The notes under the pieces were generated by a model. The model was not told where the DNA came from. It did no database searches and was given only the letters and a program-made list of their open reading frames with translations. The position numbers and the translations under genes were made by a program. From positions 496,001-560,000 of the forward strand of contig JADJLO010000001.1 in NCBI GenBank assembly GCA_016710075.1: a stretch of 64,000 bases of DNA, written 5' to 3'. This document shows positions 1 through 11,636 of this stretch, one piece after another. The first letter of the stretch is position 1. Each line of letters opens with the position of its first letter. Source of the DNA: Acidobacteriota bacterium. Lineage in GTDB: Bacteria > Acidobacteriota > Blastocatellia > RBC074.

Positions 1-661
1 TTCCGGCGTAGATCGTTCCCGAGTGATCCGACAATCCAACCGGGCAGTCGTAGCGTTTGCGAAGCTCGTCGATGACATTCAACCCGAGCTTGTTGGGAGG
101 GCAGGGGTAAGCCGTAGTGCATTGAAGTATGGCCACGGGAGCGCCGGCGCCTCGGACGCAATCGACCGCAGCATCCATCTCGTCCCACGGCGACATGCCG
201 CTTGAAAGAATGACCGGCTTGCCGCTGCGCGCCATATATTCAAGCAGCGGAAGATTCGAGACTTCACCGGCTCCCACTTTCCATCCCGGCACCCCGGTCT
301 TTTCCAGCAGATCCACCGCCTCAAAAGAGAAGGCGGATGAGAGAAAGATCAACCCCCGCTCTTTTGCATGCTCTGCCAGCCCGAGCCACTGAGCGGCTGT
401 GAATTCCATTCTCTTCCAGTAATCATAACGAGTCTCATCCTGTGGACTGAATTTGATCCTCCAGGGTTCTCCAGGCGTGCTTTCGGCCGACGCAATGTGA
501 GTCTGAAATTTGATCGCATCCGCTCCCGCCTTCGCCGCCGCGTCAATTGGCGATGAGGCCGTCCCGAGGCTCCCGTCATGTGTCTGGGCTATCTCGGCGA
601 CCATCAGACACGGGGATTCCGGTGAAGCAAATAATCCTTCCAGTTTATTTATTGGGCTCAT
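1..661 (-). CDS. NeuB-family sialic/pseudaminic-type acid synthase, cut by left edge
   Basis: Reading leftwards from an ATG at 661-659 gives 220 residues without a stop, running off the window edge, so the C-terminal part (about a third of a usual 340-residue protein, including the antifreeze-like SAF domain) is not visible. Seen: VAEIAQTHDG at residues 21-30, GADAIKFQT at 46-54, KPVILSSGM at 148-156, CTTAYPCPP at 181-189 and GLSDHSG at 209-215, the order typical of the NeuB TIM barrel. The family condenses phosphoenolpyruvate with a hexosamine-type sugar to make nine-carbon acidic sugars in the cytoplasm. It follows a PhyH-like gene and a polysaccharide export permease on the same strand, which fits a surface-glycan locus. 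No strong ribosome binding site precedes the start. The exact sugar substrate cannot be told. Confidence 0.85.
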   Translation of the reverse strand, partial: MSPINKLEGLFASPESPCLMVAEIAQTHDGSLGTASSPIDAAAKAGADAIKFQTHIASAESTPGEPWRIKFSPQDETRYDYWKRMEFTAAQWLGLAEHAKERGLIFLSSAFSFEAVDLLEKTGVPGWKVGAGEVSNLPLLEYMARSGKPVILSSGMSPWDEMDAAVDCVRGAGAPVAILQCTTAYPCPPNKLGLNVIDELRKRYDCPVGLSDHSGTIYAG

Positions 662-691
662 TTGCTGTTCAATCAATATGTAATAATCGGC

Positions 692-1609
692 CTATCCGAA
701 AAGACCTTTGGATGGCGGGGCCAGTGCGAATTTACCGGATTTGTCCATGCTTCCGGTAATCTTCTCAGGCCTGATGAATAATTCAGGCGCCTGCGATGAC
801 GGTGAAGTGTAGAGGCAGGTATAGAGCAGGCGATCTTTGCCGCGCGCCAGACCGCCCTTGTGAAAGCCTCGAGTATCCGCAAAGAGTATGGTTCCCGTCC
901 TTCCCGTCGCCGTGATCCATTTGTCGGCCGCAACCAGACCTGCCATTTGATCGTCGGTCCAGCGTTCCACCCCTTTCTCTTCAAATGAATCAGGCTTGCT
1001 TTTGACATGCCCTTTCCTGTGAGTTCCAGGGGCGTAAGTGAACGGCCCGGCGCTTTCATCGACATCTGAAAGATAGATGAAGAGCTTGAGTATCAGGTGA
1101 TCTTCGCGGTCGTAATGCCAGAGTTGTGATTCGCGCGCCGGCCCTCTCGTCGTCATGGTATGCCAGATATTGTAATAACGCAGTTGCGTGTACATCCCGA
1201 AGTATTCATTGGCTATCTGAAGCGTCAATGGATGCAGGGCAATTCGGGCATAAATGCTCTCCGGGTCGAGGCGTGGATTGTCGCCAAGCAGCCGCAGCAG
1301 AAAGGTTTTGGCGCCGATCTCGCCTCCCTCGGTCTCGCGACGGGCCGCCGAAATTCGCTCCTCCCATTCGCCCTCCATCTGATCGACGGAATCTTTCAAG
1401 GATTCATATAACTCCCACATCTCTGGTAATTTGTCGATGTGACTTGCAGCGATGCCATCCCGGTTGAGATCGGAGACGATTCTTGCCGCCTCGCCTTTGG
1501 GCTGCTCCCTGTCTCTTCTGTATCTCAGCGTGGATCTCAGATTGAAGAGATACCTCCAGGTCGGAGTAAAATGCCTGCCGGTGTATACGAGTTTTCTGCG
1601 AAAAGACAT
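692..1609 (-). CDS. Phytanoyl-CoA dioxygenase (PhyH)-like 2-oxoglutarate/Fe(II) oxygenase
   Basis: About 305 residues from the ATG at 1609. A TTG at 1642 would add 11 residues but sits directly after an in-frame TGA in a tetranucleotide repeat. The facial triad is visible as H165-Y-D167 in the segment WHYDRED, with the distal His250 in TRGFHKGG and Arg260 in GKDRLLYT as likely 2-oxoglutarate contact. The segment APGTHRKGH is also typical of PhyH-like proteins. Members hydroxylate diverse small molecules; several occur in polysaccharide and natural-product clusters, so a sugar- or lipid-modifying role is possible but not shown. The gene lies between the export permease upstream and the NeuB-like gene 30 bases downstream, all on one strand, probably one operon. 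Neither candidate start has a clear Shine-Dalgarno sequence. Confidence 0.8.
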   Translation of the reverse strand: MSFRRKLVYTGRHFTPTWRYLFNLRSTLRYRRDREQPKGEAARIVSDLNRDGIAASHIDKLPEMWELYESLKDSVDQMEGEWEERISAARRETEGGEIGAKTFLLRLLGDNPRLDPESIYARIALHPLTLQIANEYFGMYTQLRYYNIWHTMTTRGPARESQLWHYDREDHLILKLFIYLSDVDESAGPFTYAPGTHRKGHVKSKPDSFEEKGVERWTDDQMAGLVAADKWITATGRTGTILFADTRGFHKGGLARGKDRLLYTCLYTSPSSQAPELFIRPEKITGSMDKSGKFALAPPSKGLFG

Positions 1610-1636
1610 AAACAGAGTTTGAAGTTCAGTGTTTGA

Positions 1637-1656
1637 AATCAATCAATCAATCAATC
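1637..1656. repeat. Tetranucleotide tandem repeat (AATC)5
   Basis: Five perfect copies of AATC on the plus strand (GATT on the coding strand) lie between the stop of the permease gene and the start region of the PhyH-like gene. On the coding strand the repeat places an in-frame TGA just before the possible TTG start. Repeats of this type can change length by slippage; whether that alters translation here is unknown. Confidence 0.8.
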
Positions 1657-1672
1657 GATCCGGTTATTACCC

Positions 1673-2518
1673 TTAGACGACATCTGCAAATGTTTTCTCC
1701 ATGCGTCTGAAATAGAAGGCTCCACCCAGCAGGAGGATGACTGCCGCGAGGGATGAAACAATCAGCATCGGGCCTGGAGTCGTGTTTACTCCCAGTAGCG
1801 CCCACCGGAACCCTTCGACCACACCCGCCATTGGGTTCAAGCCATAGATCAATCTCCATTTCTCGCGCATCAGACTGCTCGGATAGGCAATCGGTGTCGC
1901 AAGCATCCAGAACTGATTGACGAATGGGACCACGTAGCGAACATCCCGGAACTGAACATTGAGCGCCGCCAGCCACAATCCTACTCCAAGCGATGTGACA
2001 AGAGCCAGCAGCAGAAATAACGGTAGCCAGACGATGTTTACCGTCGGAATCAGACCATAAAAAATCATCATCCCGATCAGCAGCAGAAACGCCAGGCAGA
2101 AATCGATGACGCCGGAAAAGACCGTCGCCAGTGGTATGGTCAGCCTCGGGAAGTAGACCTTCGTGATCAGATTGGAACTCCCGACAAGGCTGTTTGACGA
2201 CTGCGTCAGTCCGTTGGCGAAAAATGTCCAGGGGACGAGCGCCGCATAACAAAATACCGGATAGGGAATCCCGTCAGAGGGCACCCTCGCAAGCCTCCCG
2301 AAAAACATGCTGAAAACCAGCATCGTGAAAAACGGCTGTATGATCGCCCAGGCCGCACCCAGTACCGTCTGCTTGTAACGGACTTTGATGTCGCGCCAGG
2401 TAAGAAAATAGAGAAGTTCACGATAATCCCAAAGCTCTGACAGCCTCAGTGAAACCCATCCGCTGGTCGCTTCTATTCTGTGAATCTCGGTTGCTTTGTT
2501 GCCGGTTTCAACTCTCAT
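1673..2518 (-). CDS. ABC-2 type polysaccharide/O-antigen export permease (Wzm/TagG type)
   Basis: 281 residues starting MRVETGNKATE. An N-terminal cytoplasmic segment with WRDIKVRYKQTVLGAAWAI (about 40-60), a hallmark of the Wzm/TagG/KpsM permease family, is followed by about six hydrophobic segments near 50-77, 86-104, 129-156, 162-187, 196-212 and 251-270. The family forms an inner-membrane channel that exports undecaprenyl-linked or lipid-linked polysaccharide, driven by a separate ATPase (Wzt type). No ATPase gene lies next to it here; the next gene on the strand is the PhyH-like oxygenase, so the partner must be elsewhere, perhaps beyond the left edge. The gene is the first visible of three in a leftward operon that also holds the NeuB-like synthase. 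Confidence 0.88.
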   Translation of the reverse strand: MRVETGNKATEIHRIEATSGWVSLRLSELWDYRELLYFLTWRDIKVRYKQTVLGAAWAIIQPFFTMLVFSMFFGRLARVPSDGIPYPVFCYAALVPWTFFANGLTQSSNSLVGSSNLITKVYFPRLTIPLATVFSGVIDFCLAFLLLIGMMIFYGLIPTVNIVWLPLFLLLALVTSLGVGLWLAALNVQFRDVRYVVPFVNQFWMLATPIAYPSSLMREKWRLIYGLNPMAGVVEGFRWALLGVNTTPGPMLIVSSLAAVILLLGGAFYFRRMEKTFADVV

Positions 2519-2914
2519 CTTTTACGCTTTCAATTAACCCGATCAGGCACACCTCGACCAGGATTGTCGGACCATTAAGGAAACCTCATGTCGAGGCAGC
2601 ATTCATATTTACATCCCGCTGAACCGTGATCTCACGGAATGGGCTGTCGTTAAGCAGAGTAAATCAATGACATTATTATGTCTATTTTTTATAAGGTTTT
2701 ACATTCGCTCGAGGCTGTTTCGCAATCACTCAATCGGAGAATTGATCCGAGCAGAGAGTTAAGTGTCAAACGAAGGCCGATTTACTGACATAAATAAAAC
2801 AGAGTCAGAATTATACACGCCATTCTATTATAGTAAATATGAATATTAATCTTCTCCGTTGCGGAAAGTTTAAAGCATGAACCGATGATACGTGGATCAT
2901 TGAAAACAGGCGGA
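2519..2914. other. Intergenic stretch upstream of the polysaccharide operon
   Basis: About 400 bases without a supportable gene, AT-rich around 2660-2880. It probably holds the promoter of the leftward permease operon, but I could not single out a convincing -35/-10 pair. A REP-like inverted repeat and then a terminator hairpin follow to the right. Confidence 0.5.
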
Positions 2915-3065
2915 CTCCATGGAGTGCGGCGACCTGTCGCCGCTTTGGTAGTCCTGTGGCCACTCAAATATTGAGAAAAATCTATTCCACCGCAAACCGC
3001 CCACCGATTTAACAGGACTTCTGGAACAATACCAAAGCGGCGACAAGTCGCCGCACTCCATGGAG
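2915..3065. repeat. REP/BIME-like inverted repeat pair
   Basis: Two 36-base arms, 2915-2950 and 3030-3065, are reverse complements with a single mismatch and an internal spacer of 79 bases. Each arm is itself built from two palindromes, CTCCATGGAG and a GCGGCGAC..GTCGCCGC unit. The layout resembles bacterial REP/BIME elements. The right arm runs into a stretch (3052-3106) that recurs at 55713-55767, so the element is dispersed in this chromosome. No transposase is present nearby. Confidence 0.8.
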
Positions 3066-3212
3066 GTCGCAAATTTGATGCGATTTGGGAAAAGCGCTGC
3101 TACAAACTTTTAACTAACAGGGCCTTTCCGCAACGGAGTTAATCTTCCATGAGCGATATGGTCGGTGGGGATAACAGACCTGTGGAGTGGCGTGTAAAAG
3201 CGATGTCAATTT

Positions 3213-3253
3213 AAAAAGCCGTACACCCCTTTTGACAGGATGTACGGCTTTTT
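3213..3253 (-). terminator. Rho-independent terminator of the large secreted-protein gene
   Basis: Perfect 13-base-pair stem AAAAAGCCGTACA / TGTACGGCTTTTT (3213-3225 with 3241-3253) and a 15-base loop, about 31 bases after the stop of the leftward gene ending at 3285. Read on the minus strand the stem ends in a T run, as expected for intrinsic termination. Confidence 0.85.
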
Positions 3254-3284
3254 GTTTGGTTAAGAAGCCGGATCAAGCAGGGTT

Positions 3285-6854
<3,570 letters not shown>

Positions 6855-7682
6855 AAATTGATCTCCCCATTGGTAATCATATCCTCCGAATTCACCCGAA
6901 TTCACCCGGGATATTTGCGTTTCAACAATTTAATTAATAGGCCATTAAGTGAGGGGCATTTTTGAGATCATGCCGGGAAGGCAATGGATATCTGTCTTCT
7001 CGCTTGTTCTCTCTGTCCACACTAACGCCCCTGAAACAACACTTTAAAACTTAAGTTAACCGAAACAATTTGAATCAAAAGGGCCAGAGACGGGGCTATC
7101 GGATTAATTATTTTGAATTCTTGCGAACTCGGGAATCCGCATTATCGGGGGTACGGAATGGGTCATGAGCGCCATTTATATGGATAAAGCCCTGAGGCAG
7201 CGCTCGAACGATGAGCAGAGTAGCATAACCAATCCGATGCCGCAAGATAATTTATATTCATAGTCTTACACTTTAATCAACGGCCTCTCTTCCTCTCATT
7301 TTCGACCAACATTTCGTTGTTTTTAATATTGCCGTTCGAGTGATCGACCGACAATTTATAAATCTAATAAATCTGCATAATGGGCATGTGAGAAAGATAA
7401 GGCGTCAGTCCGATGCAGAAACATTTGCGCAGGATGCACGGCCATAAAATTTCTTCTTCCACGGGTATCAGATGAGAATTTAGTAACTGCTCAGCCCCTG
7501 CTCAACAGAATTCGATAGATGACGATATCAGGCTGGGATTGAACATTTGAATATGGGAGATGAGCAGTGACAAACTTTAACCCCGGACTTAGACTTTAGA
7601 CTGCTGATTGTTATAATCAGCGGGACCAATAATTTTATATAAGCGGTTGGACGAGGTTTTTTATTGAAGGGGAATAATAGAT
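6855..7682. other. Long intergenic region between divergent genes
   Basis: About 830 bases between the leftward secreted-protein gene and the rightward thiolase gene. I see no convincing reading frame or RNA gene. It is AT-rich. A TATAAT at 7612-7617 is a plausible -10 box for the thiolase gene, but the -35 region (around 7589) matches poorly. AAGGGG about 10 bases before the thiolase ATG serves as ribosome binding site. Confidence 0.5.
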
Positions 7683-8861
7683 ATGAAACAAACTGTGATA
7701 ATCAGCGCGACAAGAATTCCGATTGGCAGATTTCAAGGGGCGCTCAAGCCGTTTAGCGCGCCGCAACTTGGTTCGATAGCGATCAGGGCGGCGATAGAAA
7801 GGGTGGGTCTTGAACCGGGTCAGATAGACGAAGCGATAATGGGGTGTGTTTTGCAGGCGGGATTGGGGCAGAATCCCGCGCGTCAGGCGGCGCTTGGAGC
7901 CGGTGTGCCGGACAAGGTTGCCGCGCACACGGTCAACATGGTCTGCGGATCAGGTCTGAAATCGGTCATGCTCGCCTCTCAATCAATCGCTCTCGGAGAC
8001 AATGAAATAATAGTTGCGGGCGGCATGGAATCGATGAGCAACGCGCCATACATGTTGATGAAGGGGCGGGACGGTTACCGCATGGGAAATGGCGAGATAC
8101 TTGACTCGATGGTGCACGACGGGCTCTGGTGCGCTTTTGACAAGTGGCATATGGGAGAGACCGGCGAGGTGGTTTCAGAGAGATACGGGGTTACCCGCCG
8201 GCAGCAGGATGAGTACGCCGCCCGGTCGCAGCAAAAAGCCGTTGCCGCAATCAAGGCCGGGAAATTCAAGGATGAAATCACGCCCGTTTCGATTCCTCAG
8301 AAGAAGGGAGACCCGGTTATCTTCGACACGGACGAAGGGCCACGCGAGGACTCGACCTTTGAGAGCCTGGCAAAATTGAAACCCGCTTTCCGGCCCGGCG
8401 GCACGGTGACGGCGGGCAATGCCTCGACAATTAATGACGGCGCAGCCGCTCTGGTGGTGACTTCGATGGAAATGGCCGCCAGTCTGGGACGGGATCCGAT
8501 TGCACGGATAGTTGCCCAGGCGGTTTCGGGCCTTGAGCCGAAACTGGTCATGATGGCGCCTGTTGAGGCCGTCAAAAAAGTCGCGGCAAAAGCTGGATGG
8601 AATCTGAAAGACGTCGACCTGTTTGAACTGAATGAGGCATTCTCTTCGCAATCGGTGGCTCTCATACAGCAGTTGGAACTCGATCCTGAAAAGGTGAATG
8701 TAAACGGTGGAGCCGTCGCTTTGGGTCACCCGATAGGCGCCTCAGGCGCGCGCGTCCTGGTCACTCTTCTTCATGAAATGATGAAGAGAGGATCGAAGCG
8801 CGGGATCGTCAGCCTCTGCCTTGGCGGTGGAAACGCCGTTGCCCTTGCGGTCGAACGATAG
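7683..8861 (+). CDS. Acetyl-CoA C-acetyltransferase (thiolase)
   Basis: 392 residues, the usual thiolase length. The acylated cysteine is Cys88 in NMVCGSGLKSV, followed by GGMESMSNAPY; His349 lies in ALGHPIGASGAR and the second catalytic Cys379 in SLCLGGGNAVAL. The enzyme condenses two acetyl-CoA or cleaves acetoacetyl-CoA in the cytoplasm, feeding fatty-acid or amino-acid breakdown, isoprenoid or polyhydroxyalkanoate metabolism; no partner gene here tells which. The start has AAGGGG about 10 bases upstream and the typical N-terminus TVIISATRIPIGRF. Frame is intact. It stops with TAG, showing that TAG is an ordinary stop in this organism. The next gene starts 35 bases on. Confidence 0.95.
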   Translation: MKQTVIISATRIPIGRFQGALKPFSAPQLGSIAIRAAIERVGLEPGQIDEAIMGCVLQAGLGQNPARQAALGAGVPDKVAAHTVNMVCGSGLKSVMLASQSIALGDNEIIVAGGMESMSNAPYMLMKGRDGYRMGNGEILDSMVHDGLWCAFDKWHMGETGEVVSERYGVTRRQQDEYAARSQQKAVAAIKAGKFKDEITPVSIPQKKGDPVIFDTDEGPREDSTFESLAKLKPAFRPGGTVTAGNASTINDGAAALVVTSMEMAASLGRDPIARIVAQAVSGLEPKLVMMAPVEAVKKVAAKAGWNLKDVDLFELNEAFSSQSVALIQQLELDPEKVNVNGGAVALGHPIGASGARVLVTLLHEMMKRGSKRGIVSLCLGGGNAVALAVER

Positions 8862-8896
8862 ATTCGAGATTTGATTTTTCAAGTTAACTATTATTT

Positions 8897-10143
8897 ATGA
8901 TCTTTTGCCAGCGTTGTAAGAAAGCAAATTTTAGCGAGTCGGATCATTGTGATGGTTGCGGTGCGCCATTGATGCTGATCTCGCGGCCTCACAGTGGTTC
9001 ATCGCATGATGTCGCCGAGAATACGCTTGAAGAGCATATTCTGGAGCGGGTCAGTGCGCTCGAATCGTCCCTGACGAGGGCCAACGAGCGATTCGAGCAG
9101 TTGCTCGATCTGGCTCAGCAACAGGCCACGGGCAGCTTTTACGATCATATGATGCTCGAATCACTGACCGAACTTCTGACTGAAATGCGGGCGGTCAATC
9201 CTGAAGAGCTCGATAAGCGTTGGCGTAGTCGTGTCGCCAGACATTATGAGGAGACCGCCGAGCGAGAGCGCCTCGATGAAAGGTGCGAATCGATCATCAA
9301 GTCATAGAGGGGATCGCGACGCGAGGATTTCACCGATCTGGTTGAAGAGGGAACTCTGCTCATTACCGAGGGCGGACACGTCGGGGTTTGAGAATGCTTG
9401 AATCGGCCCTTTCGCTCGATGAGCGCAACGCCGAATTGAGTTTCACCATTGGCGAGTATTATTTTCATATCGGGAAAACTCTCGAATCGGCGGTTTTTCT
9501 CAGGCGCGCGCTTGATGAGCAGAGCGAGCACTTTGCGGCGAGGCTGCTGCTGGGTCTGTTGAGCGGCGACGAAGGAGAATCCGAATCGGCGATCATTCAT
9601 CTGCAGCGGGCTCTGGCTCAGGATGGAAACTCCTTCGCCGCACATTACGGTCTTGGCCGCCTGCTGGCACGCGTGGGGGATTTCAGCAATGCAATTCAAC
9701 ACCTCAAAAAGGCGCTGACGATCAATCCTGCGCCCGAAATGTATTATCTGATCGGCCGGGTCTACTGGGAGCAGGGAAGAGCCGATCAGGCTTTGAAACA
9801 TCTTCAGAAAGCCGTCAGACTCGATCCTCATTTCGATCTTGCACTCTATGGCCTGGGGCTGCTCTGCTGGCATTCCAATCGAATGGCGGAGGCGCGCGAG
9901 CATTTCCGTGCGGCCTGTGAAATCAATCCACAGGAAGACGATTATCAGGTAGCCGTCAAGGCCGGAGCCGGTGACGACCTGCCCGATTCCCCCGGGCTGG
10001 CATGGCCCGGAATACTGCCGCATCGCAAATCCCGCGTGAATGAGGCACGTTTTATCGATTTGCTGCTCAGAGACCTCAGCAGCATTTCAATCTGCCCCCG
10101 CTGTTTCGAAAAATGTCAGGAAATGATCTTTGATCTTTTTTGA
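8897..10143 (+). CDS. Zinc-ribbon plus TPR-repeat protein (frame interrupted)
   Basis: The N-terminus MIFCQRCKKANFSESDHCD has two CxxC pairs typical of a zinc ribbon, followed by a charged helical stretch. An in-frame TAG at 9305-9307 interrupts the frame; coding resemblance continues in the same frame (EDFTDLVEEGTLLITEGG) until about 9385, where one missing base, probably a T in TTT, shifts to the frame of the C-terminal part. That part has about five TPR units (for example SFAAHYGLGRLLARVGD and YYLIGRVYWEQGRADQALK). The role is presumably protein-protein interaction; no enzyme motif is seen. The last 40 residues are of doubtful frame. It may be a real pseudogene, but the number of similar single-base defects in this window favours sequence error. 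Confidence 0.65.
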
Positions 10144-10151
10144 TATCGATA

Positions 10152-10180
10152 TTGCCGCCGGGTGCTTTACTGTTTATAAT
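10152..10180 (+). promoter_or_regulatory. Sigma-70-like promoter upstream of recA
   Basis: TTGCCG at 10152-10157 and a perfect TATAAT at 10175-10180, separated by exactly 17 bases, about 205 bases before the recA start. No clear LexA-type palindrome was recognised beside it. Confidence 0.55.
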
Positions 10181-10385
10181 TACTGCCTGTTTACCCTCCC
10201 CGACGATACTGGTTCAACTCGTCGTTTGTTAGCTAGGTATCCTGCCTGAGTACGAAGTCATTTCGAATTTGCTTCCGCCGGAAGTGGCGGAAGTGGACTA
10301 AGATGGCAGCGGGCCGTCAACGAAGGCTATTCAACAACTGGTCGGCTCATCGAGCCCGACAAACAATCAGAAAGAGTGAAAAATT

Positions 10386-11495
10386 ATGGCTATGGAGAAG
10401 AGTGAAAAGACAAAAGCTGTTGAAGCGGCACTGCTGAATATAGAAAAACAATTTGGAAAAGGTTCGATCATGAAGCTCGGCGACCAGAGGGTCGATGAGA
10501 TACCTGTGATCTCCAGCTCAAGCATAGGCATCGATGCGGCGACAGGAGTCGGCGGATTTCCCAGAGGGCGCGTGGTTGAGATCTTCGGTCCCGAGAGTTC
10601 CGGAAAGACCACACTGGCTTTGCACATTGTGGCTGAAGCCCAGAAATTGGGCGGGATCGCGGCTTACATCGACGCCGAGCATGCTCTCGATGCGGGCTAT
10701 GCTGAAAAACTGGGAGTCGTGATCAACGATCTCTTCATCTCCCAGCCGGATTCCGGTGAACAGGCCCTTGAGATCACCGAATCGCTGGTTCGTTCCAATG
10801 CGATAGATGTCCTGGTGATCGATTCGGTTGCGGCTCTGACGCCGCGAGCGGAACTTGAGGGCGATATGGGCGATTCATTGCCGGGATTGCAGGCCCGGTT
10901 GATGTCTCAGGCCTTGAGAAAATTGACCGCTGTGGTCGGCAGATCCAACACCTGTTTGATCTTCATCAACCAGATCCGCGAAAAGATTGGCGTTATGTTC
11001 GGCTCACCCCGAAACCACAACCGGCGGCCGCGCTCTGAAATTCTATTCATCCGTTCGCGCCGACATCAGGCGGATCACCCAGATCAAGGATGGCGAGGTT
11101 GTCGTGGGCAGCCGGACAAAGGTGAAGATTGTCAAAAACAAGGTCGCCCCGCCGTTCAGGAGGCCGAGTTCGATATCATGTATGGCGAGGGGATCTCGAA
11201 GTACGGAGAAATCATCGATATCGGAGTCGACAAGAAGATAGTCGAGAAAGCCGGCTCCTGGTTTTCCTATAAAGGTGAGCGGCTCGGCCAGGGCCGTGAG
11301 AATGCCAAGAACACTCTTAAGGAAAACAAAGAGCTCTGCGCCAGAATCGAGAACGAGGTCCGAGTCGCACTTGGCATCGCCAAGCCGGCGGCTCAACCTG
11401 CAGCAGTAGCAGCAGGATCTGCCGCTGCTTCAGAATCGACGCCATCCAAACGTGGCGCCGCGCGGTCAGCAGGCGACTCAGGCACCAGCGATTAA
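10386..11495 (+). CDS. recA: Recombinase RecA, with a compensating frameshift pair
   Basis: RecA filament ATPase for homologous recombination and SOS induction. Walker A GPESSGKTT is at residues 68-76, a Walker B-type strand (DVLVIDSVAAL) near 141-151, and LIFINQIREKIGV near 191-203. Between about 11010 and 11160 the main frame becomes nonsense while the next frame reads PETTTGGRALKFYSSVRADI and VKIVKNKVAPPFR, the expected RecA sequence. One extra C at 11007-11010 (CCCC) opens the shift and one missing G near 11160 closes it. The tail EAEFDIMYGEGISKYGEIID is back in the original frame. The C-terminal tail is Ala-rich. As recA is rarely lost, two indel errors are the best explanation. A promoter-like pair lies upstream and a hairpin downstream. 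Confidence 0.93.
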   Translation: MAMEKSEKTKAVEAALLNIEKQFGKGSIMKLGDQRVDEIPVISSSSIGIDAATGVGGFPRGRVVEIFGPESSGKTTLALHIVAEAQKLGGIAAYIDAEHALDAGYAEKLGVVINDLFISQPDSGEQALEITESLVRSNAIDVLVIDSVAALTPRAELEGDMGDSLPGLQARLMSQALRKLTAVVGRSNTCLIFINQIREKIGVMFGSPRNHNRRPRSEILFIRSRRHQADHPDQGWRGCRGQPDKGEDCQKQGRPAVQEAEFDIMYGEGISKYGEIIDIGVDKKIVEKAGSWFSYKGERLGQGRENAKNTLKENKELCARIENEVRVALGIAKPAAQPAAVAAGSAAASESTPSKRGAARSAGDSGTSD

Positions 11496-11541
11496 TTGAT
11501 TTAATTGATTGAGGACTGTGCGCCTTTCTTAGTTGAGGATC

Positions 11542-11582
11542 ATTCACCACAAAAACCGCAGGATGTGATTTTTGTGGTGAAT
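11542..11582 (+). terminator. Hairpin between recA and selD
   Basis: Perfect 14-base-pair inverted repeat ATTCACCACAAAAA / TTTTTGTGGTGAAT (11542-11555 with 11569-11582) and a 13-base loop, 47 bases after the recA stop. The T run is inside the stem rather than after it, so termination is likely but not certain. Confidence 0.65.
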
Positions 11583-11636
11583 TTCCTGCTTCGAAGCAAA
11601 GCTGATAACTCAATAACTCAACATAATTCAACAATC

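Noticed and set aside
10986..11241. Programmed frameshifting in recA
   Set aside because: There are two opposite single-base shifts without slippery-site and pseudoknot context, and similar defects occur in many genes, which fits sequence error.
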